Shown here: in pieces, positions 31,460 to 43,247 of the stretch
How positions within the stretch are numbered: position 1 is the first letter of the stretch
Layout of the letters: each line of letters opens with the position of its first letter
NCBI GenBank assembly: GCA_949775045.1
Contig: OX459110.1
Coordinates: 10,611,741 to 10,675,740 of the forward strand
Reading direction: 5' to 3'
Origin: Metridium senile
Lineage: Eukaryota; Cnidaria; Anthozoa; Actiniaria; Metridiidae
DNA: 64,000 bases
Made by a program: the position numbers and the translations under genes
The notes under the pieces: generated by a model
Seen by the model: the letters and a program-made list of their open reading frames with translations, nothing else
Databases searched by the model: none
What the model was told of the DNA's origin: nothing

Positions 31460-31905
31460 ATGGCCATAATTCCTTTCTGTCTTGCAATGAGCTATGGCCT
31501 TGGACAACGTTTTTTAAAAGCGGTGTATGCTCTCAATAATAGCTAACAGAGGCACCTATCTCTGCCTAGCAATTGAGATTATCCGGCTATCTATCTATTA
31601 TCGTGTTTTTCCCATAATTCCTTTCTGTCTTGCAAAGAGCTATGGTCTTGGACAACGTTTTTTAAAAGCGGTGTATGCTCTCAATAATAGGTAACAGAGG
31701 CACCTATCTCTGCCTAGCAATTGAGATTATCTATCTATCTATTATCGTGTTTTGCCCATAATTCCTTCTGTCTTGCAAAGAGCTATGGTCTTGGACAACG
31801 TTTTTTAAAAGCGGTGTAATTTCTCAATAATAGCTAACAGAGGCACCTATCTCTGCCTAGCAATTGAGATTATCTATCTATCTATTATCGTGTTTGAAGT
31901 GTTTC
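31460..31905 (+). repeat. three tandem units of about 150 bp
   Basis: Each has CCATAATTCCTTTCTGTCTT, GGACAACGTTTTTTAAAAGC with GGTGTA, and CACCTATCTCTGCCTAGCAA with TTGAGATTAT. GGACAACGTTTTTTAAAAGC is the inverse of the GGTTGTCC end motif, so these units look like amplified MITE ends. 31021-31459 contains a degraded MITE remnant. Confidence 0.8.
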
Positions 31906-32194
31906 AACAATCTATTGTTGATGTAAACTAGTTGGAAAACAAGACACTTAACGGCGACCTGCTCCATGCAGGTGATCGTAAATCAACTTGAAACTGCATG
32001 ACTAACTATATATAGATTATGCAGAACTGTGAAGAAAATTGATGACTAGCAGTCGATGTATGCTAATTTTATAAACACAAAGTAACAACAACAAATAACA
32101 TGAAGAAAAAGCTAGAATTAAAGACACAACACAACCTAATTAATACAGAATTTTAACAGCAAAAAAATGATTAAAAAAACGGTGAAAAAAAAAC

Positions 32195-32465
32195 AATACA
32201 GTACTGAACAAAATACAACAATACAAAAATAAACAAAATACAAAACAATACAACACTGAACAAAATACAAAACAATACAACACTGAACAAAATACAACAA
32301 TACAAAAAATACAAAAAAATACAAAACTCTACAAAATACAACAATACAATACTAAACAAAATACAACAATACCAAAAATAAACAAAATACAAAACAATAC
32401 AAAACTGAACAAAATACAAAACAATACAAAAATAAACAAAATGAAAAACAATACAACACTGAACA
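32195..32465. repeat. minisatellite of ACAAAATACAAAACAATAC units
   Basis: About 18-36 bp units in several orders. The minus-strand Cys/Phe/Tyr/Val-rich ORFs (32136-32520) are translations of it and look like membrane proteins only by composition. Confidence 0.85.
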
Positions 32466-33039
32466 TTAAATAAGTTTGCTTTAAGTTTAATTTTTTTTTG
32501 TTGGTTGGTTGTTCATTCATAGTGATAAAGCTTCTTCAACCAAAATGTTTTTTATTATCCAAGCTTGTTTTATCCAAGTTTGCTTTACTTTACTTTACAA
32601 GACTGAATGTCTATATAGGAAGTGCACTGGAGAGACGTGCTTAATTGGTAATATGCAATTTCTAAAACATACAATCTAGTAATGATTGCATTTTCACTTG
32701 AGTTTTTCCTAATTAAGGATCTGAAAGTGAAATTGAAGAGATAGTTGGCAGATGGGCATGGTTAGTCATCATCACAAACTGTGATATGTCGCATGCATAC
32801 ACTGTCAGATAATCGTATGAAGTACTATACGATAACAAGGTACTTATAATTCTGACAAGTACACCTGTAGATAGTACCAAGTAGGATGGTACTTGATGTC
32901 TGATAAGCTGGCGAGTATTTTAGGTAGTAAAGATAGTGGTTGATTGTATTCTAGAAAAAAATATTTGTACTCCACTTGACTTCACTTCCAATTAGTGACT
33001 TTAACTTCCGATGACAGACAAGAAAAGTCGAGCTATTAA

Positions 33040-33465
33040 ATTCATCCATCCATCCATTTATTTATTAATTCATTCATTTATCATTTATTCACTCATCCAT
33101 CTATTCATCCATCCACCTATTCATTCATATATTCATCCATCTATTCATTCATTTATTCATTCATATATTTATTCATACATCTATTCATCCATCCATATTC
33201 ATCCATCCATCCATCCATTCATTCATTCATCCATCTATTCATTCATATATTTATTTATCCATCCATCCATCCATCCACCTATTCATTCATATATTTATTC
33301 ATACATCTATTCATCCATCCATATTCATCCATCCATTCATTCATCCGTCTATTCATTCATATATTTATTTATCTATCCATTCATCCATCCATCCACCTAT
33401 TCATTCATATATTTATTCATACATCTATTCATCCATCCATCCATTCGTTTATCTATTAATTACTT
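33040..33465 (+). repeat. (CATC/CATT)n tract with 100-bp higher-order repeat
   Basis: CATTCATCCATCCATC-type repeat. A block ATTCATTCATATATTTATTC is reiterated about every 110 bp, showing duplication of longer segments. No gene. Confidence 0.9.
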
Positions 33466-33622
33466 AGGTAAACGTAGCGTCTCTCTCCCTAGGCCTCGCC
33501 TCATTCCCCGCTCGTACGTTAATCCTCTCCTCATTCTCGCGCGGCCAGAACTTCGTCCGATCGAACTTCAACTCGTTTCCTCGGAGTTTTTTCGTAAAAG
33601 TAGGGACTGTTTTGCAGTCTAA
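33465..33622 (-). mobile_element. relative of the AGACTGC MITE
   Basis: On the minus strand it begins AGACTGCAAAACAGTCCCTA, then CTTTTACGAAAAAACTCCG. The same start and layout as the 30445 element; the other inverted end is not visible. Confidence 0.5.
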
Positions 33623-33943
33623 TGACAAGTTCACGGAACGAACGCGTTCAAGGCACCTGCGACAAGACACGTCAAGCATTCTAGAAATATTACGATCGCA
33701 GCAAGGCACACACATGGCATTAAATCACTGACCTTTCCAAAGTCGTACGAAATATTCTCTATAAATACACTTATCTACAAAGGTTTTGGTGTTCTACTAA
33801 TAGAAGCTGAGACCGATATAAGTTAATGACAATCATCGAAATAAGCTCTCAAACGGAGGTCCTATGAATACGATCTGGAATCGTTATTATGAGAGACCGC
33901 AATGGTTGATGGGATATTAGTTAATGATATTGATCGAAATAAG

Positions 33944-34187
33944 GGGTGGACCATTTGACTTTTGAGGGGGGGGTGGATGATTTTGTCCGTGCAGGAAATT
34001 TTTTTTTAGCCCGCTGGCATGTGCACGCAATTTATTTTATAGAAAAGCAAAGATTTCAGTGGCATTCAGTGGAAATTTTGGCTTGCAGGAAATTTTTTTT
34101 CGGCCCTGCGGGCCGTGCGGGAAATTTTTTTTTCAAAATCATCCACCCCCCCCCCCCCCCCCCCTCAAAAGTTAAATGGTCTACCCC
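33944..34187. mobile_element. TIR element with perfect TAAG target duplication and C tract
   Basis: TAAG at 33940-33943 and 34188-34191. Left end GGGTGGACCATTTGACTTTT; right end AAAAGTTAAATGGTCTACCCC. Inside are three GGAAATTTTTTTT repeats. It interrupts a duplicated block (GGAGGTCCTATGAATACGAT at 33856 and GGAGGTCCTATATGAATACG at 34193). Same family as 2039-2317. Confidence 0.85.
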
Positions 34188-34345
34188 TAAGCGGAGGTCC
34201 TATATGAATACGATGTGGAATCGTTATTATGTGAGTCAGTTTATCATTTCAGATGTACAAGTAATTATATGTCTTCTAGATCTAGTAAGTCTCAACTTCT
34301 ATAATGTATGATCTATACATCTCTCATACATCTTTATTAAGTGTA

Positions 34346-34957
34346 CAACTATTTCAATAAAGGTTGATCATGGAAATGGTTGGTCTGAGATCGATAGGAA
34401 TTGTGGGAACTCATTAGATTGCAAAAGCATAGACCACTTTCATCATAAATGGCCGACACTAATAATCATAATTTTTAAAATTGAAGTTTTAAGAAAAAAG
34501 AAAGCTATCATATGATAGACATTCACCATAACAATATATTACTTGTGAAAGTGTGAGAAAAAAACGATTAGATTTTCAAGTATAAGAGTGTGAAAAATCA
34601 GAAAAACACCAAAACGGGGCACCAAAGGCCTCAGCAGAAAATTACATACAAATCTCTACATTATTCATTGAGCATAACTTCTTTGTTATTTTAGCCAGAG
34701 CATCAAAGCCTTCCAAACATGCCTATTTCAGGTGGTTCTTTCATATGACAGTACTAAAATATTAAAATATCTGTTATCTGTTACTTGAAAAATCCTTTTC
34801 CGGTACATATTATGGTATTTATGAAAGTGGTATATTAATATAATCATTTATATTTAAAGTGATTATCATAGTGCATTTCGAATTTAATGAGTACCCACAA
34901 TTATTTTCGGTCATAGATCAACCATTTCCAGTTGATCAACCTTAATTGAACTAGGTG
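34346..34957. mobile_element. 612-bp TIR element with TA duplication
   Basis: TA-CAACTATTTCAATAAAGG at the left and CCTTAATTGAACTAGGTG-TA at the right; TTGATCATGGAAATGGTTG continues against CAACCATTTCCAGTTGATC. The interior has an AGCATAGACCACTTTCAT stretch and no long ORF. Its ends group it with the TA/CACC elements. Confidence 0.7.
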
Positions 34958-34959
34958 TA

Positions 34960-35400
34960 AAACAATTTGTCATTTCAACATCCACGTTCTCCGTGTGGTA
35001 CCATTAAATCGTCTTAATATGCTGCCAATTGCCAGCCCGTTTGACTATAGAATGGTATCTAATTTTCAATTAGCTCACAATAATCATATTCTAAATCCGG
35101 AAAGTAAGATAATTGTTAAATCTACATAGCGTTTTATATCAATTTGCTGCAATTTTAATTTGCCGCAAGCGAAAGTTAAAAGTGTTTTTATTGTGTTTTG
35201 AATTGCGTGTTTCATTAGTTAAAGTGTGGAAACACATTGAGCTTTTTTAATAATCTCCGGGACATGGATTAGATTGGGTAGTCCAACTAGTAGTGTGTAG
35301 GCGGCTTAGATCGTAACTGAAAAAAACAACGACTTTGAAGACATTAAAAATAACTTTTTCACCAAGGTGAGGCGAAGGTTATCCAAATCCAAGTTTAGAC
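34960..35400. other. gene-free AT-rich stretch
   Basis: Nothing recognised; ordinary intergenic sequence. Confidence 0.4.
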
Positions 35401-35404
35401 GGAA

Positions 35405-35810
35405 GGAATAATTGTTATAAATCCTTTTACTCCGACGAAGTATAGGCTGCGTCGGTGTTTGATATAAACGATTGGTAATATAATATAATTTGTAACACCG
35501 TAAAAGATGTTGGCTTAACTTTACTGACGTTTCGAGCTTTAGCCCTTTGTTGGAGTAAAAGGAAGGGCTAAGCTCTAAAACGTCAGTAAAGTTAAGTCAA
35601 CATGTTTTACGGTGTTACAAATTTCATTCTATTACCTATCGTTTATATCAAACACCGACGCAGCCTATACTAGTTTACTCGCTAGTTTCCATTCAGTAAA
35701 GTTAAGTCAACATTTTTTACTGTGTTAAAATTTCATTCTATTACCTATCGTTTATATCAAAAAACCGACGCAGCCTATACTAGTTTACTCGCTAGTTCCA
35801 GTTCTACTAG
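35405..35810. mobile_element. cluster of three pieces of the hammerhead-like repeat, partly inverted
   Basis: CCTTTTACTCCGACGAAG (35434), then the inverted ACTTTACTGACGTTTCGAGC (about 35517), then AAACGTCAGTAAAGTTAAGT (35579) and a second tail from 35695. CACCGACGCAGCCTATACTA and TTTACTCGCTAGTTTCC mark the 3' ends at about 35660 and 35770. The arrangement suggests head-to-head and tandem insertion, as seen for Penelope-like and foldback elements. Confidence 0.6.
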
Positions 35811-36000
35811 TTATACATCTTACATTACTTTCTATTGCTTAATATGTACCTTTGTGTTGATATGACGAAGGAATAACATCCGAAGTTTTATCTTCTTTAT
35901 ATGGTGTCTGTTAAAGTTTGTTACTCCAGAGCAAGACGGAATGGTATGATGGGTATTTATCGTCATGGTAACACAGCTAATAGAAAAGCCATTGATAATA

Positions 36001-36159
36001 CAGTGACACCCCGTTAATCCGGCCACCGAAGGGACAGCCAAAAGTGGCCGTATTAACGGGGTGGCCGTATTAAGCGGGTAAATTTTATAGAAAATTTTCG
36101 TCGGGACCTAAAAAACTGGCCGCAATAACGGGGTGGCCGTATTAAGCGGGGTTCCACTA
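36001..36159. mobile_element. pogo/Tigger-like MITE, 159 bp, TA duplication
   Basis: Flanked by TA (35999-36000 and 36160-36161). Left end CAGTGACACCCCGTTAATCC; right end AAGCGGGGTTCCACTA. GGCCGTATTAACGGGGTGGC is repeated inside. Confidence 0.85.
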
Positions 36160-36161
36160 TA

Positions 36162-37015
36162 TTCCTATGCCGACAGAGGCCATTGACATAAATGAATAGG
36201 ACTGTTTTACCTGATTAAATGATCGGTCTCTGTTCTTACCTCCATGCAACACTAAGAAGAATATTGTGTATCTAGTGCAGTGTATGTGCGTTTTTCTCGT
36301 ACGTTCGTCTTTTATAATCGAGTTCCTAATCTTTTGTGTACGTTTTTTGTAGAATCTTTGTTTCGACGCCTTTTCATGATCAGATAAAAAAAGCTATGCT
36401 TTATTTTTAATCTCTTGCGGATGTAATATTCACACGCTCTTTGAAGTTCGATGATTTTTTTTAGTGTTGCTTTCGGTATTTCGTCATCTATAGAATATTA
36501 AAGTTGTCCTTCAGTAGCATTGTGTGTAATTATGCGTGTGTAAGCAGCATTGTGTGAAATTTCGTACGATCTTTTCCACGTACTCTTCTGCATGATGAAA
36601 GCTTAAGATTTAAATAAAAAACAGTAGTATATGGCCTTAAATCAACTCTTATAATTTCATTTATAGAGTTTTGTGGATTTTGTTATAATTGTGTTCTAGT
36701 AAATTAAATCTTATGTTTTGGAATAGAATAACATTGATTTATATTATTGTTATTATTATTATTATTATATTATATTATACATTTATTGTGAGTAGAGTTG
36801 TACGTGTGCTAAAATATTATTTAACGTAGAGGCAGTGAGTCTGAGTCTCCCCAATTAGCCACTGGCTAAGTACATCGAGTACATATTTTTACTCTTTTTA
36901 TACTTTTATAGTGCTTTGCGTTTTAATATTGTAAAGGAGTAATTCAATTAAGAAGTGCTGTATATTATTTAAGATTGTTCATCCTGCTTTGGGGGGATGG
37001 GGTGTGTAGGGGGGG
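36162..37015. other. gene-free AT-rich stretch with TTATTA repeats
   Basis: A (TTA)n tract lies at 36745-36775; otherwise nothing recognised. Confidence 0.4.
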
Positions 37016-37019
37016 GGGG

Positions 37020-37115
37020 GGGGGGGTGGCAAGGTTAGCGCAGTGGTCTACCGCACGCCTCGATCTCACTGCTGTGGTCCAGTTCTTTTGTTTAGTGCCA
37101 GGAGACAATGTGTCA
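37020..37115 (+). mobile_element. tRNA-like SINE head, family C
   Basis: GTTAGCGCAGTGGTCTACCG (A-box-like) and CTCACTGCTGTGGTCC, then GCCAGGAGACAATGTG. Related pieces at about 39695-39770 (GTGGGTTACCACTTGCCTCT) and 40860-40925 (CTCACCGCCGTGGTCCGGGT). The G tract before it and the GTCTCG-rich stretch after it (to about 37385) are not explained. Confidence 0.45.
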
Positions 37116-37399
37116 GTTAAGTTTGGTCTACATACTTCAACCAGGGGCGGCGAATGGTACCCCAAAATATTAAAAGTCTCGAAAAAAAAGGCCAAGTCTC
37201 GCCTTTTGTACGCTTAGTCTAGGAGACTCGTTTTTCATTCGCTTTTTTGCGTCTCGGAGTCTCGATTGTTTATTCGATTTTGAGAAACGAAAATTTCTGT
37301 CTCGGATTTTTAAAATCAATCGAGTCTTGGTCTTGGTCTTGGTATTAAAGCGTACGTCTCGGCGTCTCGGATTTATCATCTGCCACCATTTTCAACTAG

Positions 37400-38680
37400 A
37401 TTCGAGGAAAACAGCGCTCGAGATAAACTGCTCGAAATCAAGAACGCTATAGCATTTGCGTCTTTACATATTGTTTTCAATACCCTGTGTTATAGTCGAC
37501 TTTGGAAAACATTACTCTGGCACCCGGGGTATCTATTATTCGAAACCATGGAATTATATATTTTTTATTTCCGCCTTAAAATTGATCTGCGTCGCTGGCA
37601 AAGGATTAATTCTATATGTAGATGTAAACAGTGCAACAGTACGCCTTCAGTTAAATGAAAGTTTGAAAGTGATGTGTTTAAAGTAAAATGGCATACACCA
37701 GTGAAGTCATGCAGTCGTATGTCGGATGTTCGATCGTTAATCGTACACCATTATACATAGCGTTTAATTAAAATGTACTTTTTATATGAAACATCGCTAA
37801 AATATCCCCCGAAGAAAACAATTAAGATCCAAAATATAACTAAAATTCCTATTCTTGTTCCGGCAAACGATGTGTATACACAATTAAAAAGCCATTTCAT
37901 TTCTGAATGTGCGCAAAAAATGACTAAACTTTGTGAACAATCACCATGAAAATTAAAAGTCTGCTAGATTTTCTCCGTCGCATATTGAAAATACCTATAT
38001 AGAGTTGTTTAGTTTTAAATTAGAAATTGTTATCTTTAGAAAAATTAAATTGATCTTATTTCTCGGTCAATTTGTTCAGAGTGCTTTTTTGATTGTTTAC
38101 TATTTGCGGTGAAAAACGCACAAACATTAAATTTACCATAAAAAGCGGTTTATACTAACCTTAACTTGACGGTTTTTGAAGTCGTTGGCCGAGTAATCAA
38201 TGCAAAAGGGCCAGTTCAAACTAATTTGTGTGTTTTGCTCTTCTGTGGTTTGTTTTCAATAGACAGCTGCAGCAGTTACAGTCAAGGTAATTCACTGGAA
38301 AATAACCTTTTACATCTATTATTTATAGAAGGATGGTTCTTTTTTTTTAATGTTGGACCAATGCGTAATATGATTGGCTCCAAGTCCAGCATATCATTAA
38401 GGATGGTGCGATTTTTTTTCTAGCAATTTCACAGTGGTCAAGTCGAGTTGTCAGCTTGAAATGAAGTGACTCACTTTGGAAGTAAAGTTAACACGCTATA
38501 TATAAAAAGGAAGATCTTAACATTAGATCTTTATCTCAAGGTAGTTATCTAGAGATTAAATGAGCGAACATGCACACGTCGTACATTTCTCGTACAGGAA
38601 GTGTCAGAATTGTACAATTGCTTACTATCTACCCACAGTGCGTTCTTGAAGATAAATATTTACTCACGATGCCAAATTCA
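37400..38680. other. gene-free stretch
   Basis: Short ORFs at 37456 and 38166 have no recognisable family, no clear splice partners and biased AT composition. TATATATAAAAAGG at about 38500 could act as a TATA box, but no gene follows. Confidence 0.35.
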
Positions 38681-38689
38681 CACGAAAGG

Positions 38690-39075
38690 CCTCTGAAAAT
38701 AACGCTGAATTCACAGTGTTTTCTTGGTGAAAAAAAAATGTCCTCTCAAACTGATCAATGAATTCACAGTGTTTTTTGGATGAAAAAAATGTCCTCTCAA
38801 ATCAATGAATTCACAGTGTTTCCTTGGTAAAAACAATGTCCTCTCAAATCAATTAATTCCCAGTGTTTTCTTGGTGAAAACCATGTCCTCAAATCAATGA
38901 ATTCACAGTGTTCTCTTGTTAAATAAAATGTCCTCTCAAATCAATGAATTCACAGTGTTTTCTTGGTGCAAAAAATGTCCTCTCAAATCAATGAATTCAC
39001 AGTGAGTTTCCTGGTGAAAAAAATGTCCTCTTAAAACAATGAATTCACAGTGTTTTCCTGGTGAAAAAAAAATGT
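38690..39075 (+). repeat. tandem array, unit about 57 bp
   Basis: Seven to eight units of AATGAATTCACAGTGTTTTC, TTGGTGAAAAAAATGTCCTC, TCAAATC. EcoRI-type GAATTC recurs in most units. The part of the ORF at 38570-38761 over the first unit is repeat. Confidence 0.85.
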
Positions 39076-39949
39076 TGAAAAGAAATGCCCTCTCGTTGCA
39101 GTTGTTAAGCTCTAGATGTCACGATACATGAGTTTCACTCATAAAACATTTCTCCAATGCACAGTACTTCGTGGTGTGAGTTGTAGTTCAGAAAGCTTTG
39201 TTCTCTCGCCAACCCTGTGCAGTCTTTGCTCACACGATAACAATAATAACGACACAAACTCCTAAAGTAAAATCCTCAGAATATCCTCACTAAAACTTTC
39301 CTTCAATGCTTGCTACTCAGCTGTACTCGATCTGCAGTGATGTCTGTGGTGCGAGGTTACCAGTTGTATAGAAGTAGTGTATTTGCTTCCTTGATGCTAT
39401 AACTCAGTGTACGTTTTCAATTCAGTCGTTGCGCATTTGGCTATCGCGACCTCCAAGTCATACTCACGACAGTTAACAACAATCTGAAAAGCGAGTGGTA
39501 GTTTATAAGCAGCGTTTTCTCGTTGGTAATTGCCGCCTAATAGCAATCGTTGCGCTAAGGCTAATTAATTGTCACTAACTGATATCACACATGTTCGTAT
39601 GTATATGTATTGTAATTATTATTCCACCCATTCGACCATATAACCATTATAGTACTTCCAGCTGGAGTGGGCAGTCAAAACATGACATGGATGGCAGATA
39701 GAGTGGGTTACCACTTGCCTCTCAATGCTGTGGTCTAATGTTCTTCAGTTATATGTCCCCAACTACGATAGTTTTACTTTTACATTTTCCTTGTCTTGTC
39801 TTTTTAGATGTAATTGATCGCTTCTTCGCTGTAGTCCTACGTTGGATGTCAGTTTTGTCTATAAACGGAGTACGATATGAGTAATTTAGATTACACCTAA
39901 TTGCAAGAACGTTTTCAGTGTCAGTTTTCAGTGTCTATATATATATATA
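39076..39949. other. gene-free stretch with a SINE-C fragment
   Basis: Contains the SINE-like piece near 39695-39770 and a 50-bp block (GGAGTACGATATGAGTAATT at about 39867) duplicated after the MITE at about 40184. Confidence 0.4.
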
Positions 39950-40181
39950 TACACCTACTTGCAGTAAGATTGTCTTACAAAATAGAACATTTGTCACAAA
40001 GAAAATAGAACATTTGTGATTTAGTGCGAAAGGAATTAATTAAAAGACAAAAGAGAGAGTTCAGCTTGAGTGATCTTCTTTTGTCTTTTAATCAATTCCG
40101 TTCATGCTAAATCACAAATGTTCTATTTTCTTTTTAACAAATGTATATTTTTGTATGACAACCTTACTGCAAGTAGGTGTA
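39950..40181. mobile_element. MITE with TA/CACCTACTTGCAG termini
   Basis: TACACCTACTTGCAGTAAGA at the left and TTACTGCAAGTAGGTGTA at the right. Inner AAAATAGAACATTTGT occurs inverted as ACAAATGTTCTATTTT, and AAAGACAAAAGAGAGAG continues. Relative at 57647-57816. Confidence 0.85.
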
Positions 40182-40431
40182 TACGGAGTACGATATGAGT
40201 CATTTAGGTTGCAAGAACGTTGCCCTGACTTTTGTAATTTAGTGGGAATGGAATTAATTAATTAAAAAAACAAAAGAAGATCACTGAAGCTGAACCCTTT
40301 CTTTTGTTATTCCTTTCTTACTAATTAAATTATACTAATTTTTTTTTCATGTGACAACATTTTTACAATAAAATAGAAAGAGAGAAATAAATTAAATAAA
40401 TAAAGAGAGAGAGAAATAAATTAAATTATGC

Positions 40432-40650
40432 CTCTTTCTTTCTTTAATTTCTTTCTTTCTCTCTTTCTTTTTCTCTTTCTTTTTCTCTTTCTTTCTTTTT
40501 CTCTCTTTCTTTTTCTCTCTTTCTCTTTCTCTTTCTTTTTCCCTCTTTCTTTTTCTCTTTCTTTTTCCCTTTCTTTTTCCCTTTCTTTTTCCCTTTCTTT
40601 TTCCCTTTCTTTTTCTCTTTTTTTTAATTCTCTTTCTTTTTCTGTTCTAT
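40432..40650 (+). repeat. (CTTT)n pyrimidine tract
   Basis: TTTCTTTCTCTCTTTC-type repeat; the Ser/Phe/Leu-rich ORF over it is an artefact. Confidence 0.95.
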
Positions 40651-41347
40651 TAGTTTCTAGCTAGCCCTATACCCAGAGATTTGATGATTTGATGGACTAT
40701 TTTGTATGTATTTTGTTTGCTTGGTAGAGTATATCGATTCGAACATCGTCGCTTCGCGACTCGATTGCTCGTTGTCCGTGACTCGTATTCCCTAACTTAA
40801 ATTAAGCGGATCAGCCCAACTGGATCCAGGGTAAGCTAAAGCCCTTGCTAACTAAATGATCTACCTGACTATTTCATCACTTGCTCGCCTCTCACCGCCG
40901 TGGTCCGGGTTTTAATCTAGCTTCCTTGGGGAGAGTTGTATGAGGGTGACCAATTTCACTAATCGATATATTGATGATATTCACGCATCACATACAAATT
41001 TAAGTCTCGATCAACATAGTATTCACGTATAACAACTAAATCGTTCGTTATTTGCACGAATCAAACACTGCACTTATTTTAGCCTAAGTCACGCGTTACC
41101 CCCTTGGCCTACACCCTCTTGTATGAGGTTTTAGTTTTGATGTTGTTCCCCATATACCACTTGTTTCCTTTCAAAGCCAACGTGAGTTTAGTTGGTATTG
41201 AGGTATCATGTTGTACCATGTTTAATGCTGGCGAATTAATGTTGCATGTGATAGATCCTTATATTAAGATTATTTTACTGATCGATGTAAACGGTAAATC
41301 TCTTGGAAAGGCGGTTGTGATTGTCTATTGCAAGTGGTCTGTATAAA

Positions 41348-41591
41348 GGCCCGTTTACACTAGCAATTTTGTAGCGCGACAAGAGCTGCGATTTCAATGG
41401 CAATTTTTATCGCAGATTTGTCAAGGCAACTTTATTTGAACATATCATACTCGAAATTTAGTGCAATTTGCTGTGGCTTTCTGTCTCCTAAATTCGAGCG
41501 TATTCGAAATTGCGGCGACAACTCTGCGATAAAATCGCCATTGAAATCGCAGCTCTTGTCGCGCGACAAAATTGTTAGTGTAAACGAGCCG
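41348..41591. mobile_element. MITE with long arms, GGCCCGTTTACACTAGCAA ends
   Basis: The left arm GGCCCGTTTACACTAGCAAT with GCGCGACAAGAGCTGCGATT is inverted at the right (AATCGCAGCTCTTGTCGCGC and TTAGTGTAAACGAGCC). The arms exceed 60 bp with few mismatches, so the element is young. The ORF at 41397-41594 is internal to it. Confidence 0.85.
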
Positions 41592-41639
41592 TAAGTGACT
41601 CATTTTCTTCACAATACTGGACCAAACGAAGGGAACTGA

Positions 41640-41968
41640 TCCTGTTATACATATTTCATATGATAAATTGCGCTATATAGAATTGTTACCATACATCCAC
41701 CCTAAATCATTATCAGATATTTCATATGGTATATATAACTGGTCCCATATATCAACTCCATATATATATCATTATCATTACATATTTTACATGGTATAAA
41801 GTGCACTATATATAACTGGTCCCATATATATATCAACTCCATATATCATTACATATTTCACATGGTAAAGTGCACTATATATTACTGGTCCCATATATAT
41901 CAACCCCATATATCATTATCATTCCATATTTCACATGGTAAAGAGCGCTATATATAACTGGTCCCATA
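41640..41968 (+). repeat. 75-bp tandem array, left half (interrupted by the 9.4-kb element)
   Basis: Units with CATATATCAACTCCATATAT, CATTACATATTTCACATGG and AAAGTGCACTATATATAACTG. The array stops inside a unit at 41968 and resumes at 51354. Confidence 0.9.
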
Positions 41969-42431
41969 CACTGTAAAAACAAAGGAGTCGTTTTGACCCC
42001 TTGAAGCCATTTTGACTCTTTTATAAAAAAGTCATTTTGACCCCTTTGTGGGGTCGTTTTGACCCCAAGAGTCGTTTTGACCCTACACCGGAGTCAAAAC
42101 AACACCTCAGTAGAGTCGTTTGACACTTCAGTAGGGTTACTGGACTCTTCTGAGTGCCAAATCACTCTTTGAAGATGTCAATTTGACTCTTAGAAAGAGT
42201 CGACAACATCCTTTACGAAGAGTCAATTTGACTCTAATGAAGAGTCAAAGACACATATCCTTCTTATATAAAGTGAATTCCACTTTCTTTTTTGTTATAA
42301 TTATTTCTCTAAGCATTGTAAAAGATTCATGAATACGATTAAGAAATAGATTGTTCCAAAGGTTTAATATCATCCCGGGAATATCATAATATCATGATCT
42401 GAAACGCTATTCGTAATGAGGATGACATTTA

Positions 42432-43247
42432 TGTACGAGTCAAATCCAAAGGTGCCCATCCCCCCCCCCCGGGCAAACCCCGGGCATTTGACAAGACTTG
42501 GGTTCCGTATAGTGGGGAATTTGACGCCGATTAGCTACTTGAACGGGCGGGCATTTGACGAGTGTCGGCCATCTTTAAAAATACCCAGAAAGCATTGGAG
42601 TCCTAACCACAGGTAGCCCATGATCAGGCAAAAGTCACACGGGAACGGAAACGAAAAGCAAAGAATTGATAGATAGTTTTTCCTTGTTATACACCTATCT
42701 CAAAAAACGTCAGAAAGAATTGGCGATTGACGAACAGCGATTGCAAAGGAGCTCTGGGTACTGTTCTTTCACAAGTAAAATTAAATTGACGAAGTATAAA
42801 TGCTTGTCTTTGTGTTTTAGAGTCGAAAAGTGCAAAGAAAATCCAAGTTATTTCAGTTTTTAAGATAGATTTGTGAATTATATCGAGATCCATCTTTCGG
42901 TCGTGCAATCACCAATCAAAAATTGCCAATAACCATTCTCTTCTTCAACGTTTTTTGAAATTTCCCTTCATATTTGATTGTACAAGTTTTGTCTACCATG
43001 TTCATGAGACGTCATGTAGTAGAAGGAAGTTTAAGTATTTTCTTTTCTACTTAAAGTAAAATTTGAGTTTATCACTGACTCGAGCTCGAGGGGCGGGCAT
43101 TTGACCATTCTGTTGTTTCAATAGTGGGGCATTTGACTGTTCAGTTTGCCCAGATGGTGGGGAATTTGACCAATCTTTTTTCAAAAAGTCAAATGCCCGG
43201 GGGTTTGCCCGGGGGGGGGATGGGCACCTTTGGATTTGACTCGTACA
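42432..43247. mobile_element. 816-bp TIR element with TTA duplication (PIF/Harbinger-like), nested
   Basis: TTA at 42429-42431 and 43248-43250. Left end TGTACGAGTCAAATCCAAAG then GTGCCCATCCCCC; the right end is its near-perfect complement (GATGGGCACCTTTGG, ATTTGACTCGTACA). Sub-terminal GCATTTGACxx repeats recur at 42484, 42550, 43097 and 43129. A 3-bp TTA/TAA duplication is the PIF/Harbinger signature. It bears no transposase; the ORFs at 42666 and 42687 overlap and are unrecognised. Confidence 0.8.

Noticed and set aside
33011..33622. 203-codon Ile/His/Ser-rich ORF
   Set aside because: Tetranucleotide (CATC/CATT) repeat running into a MITE.
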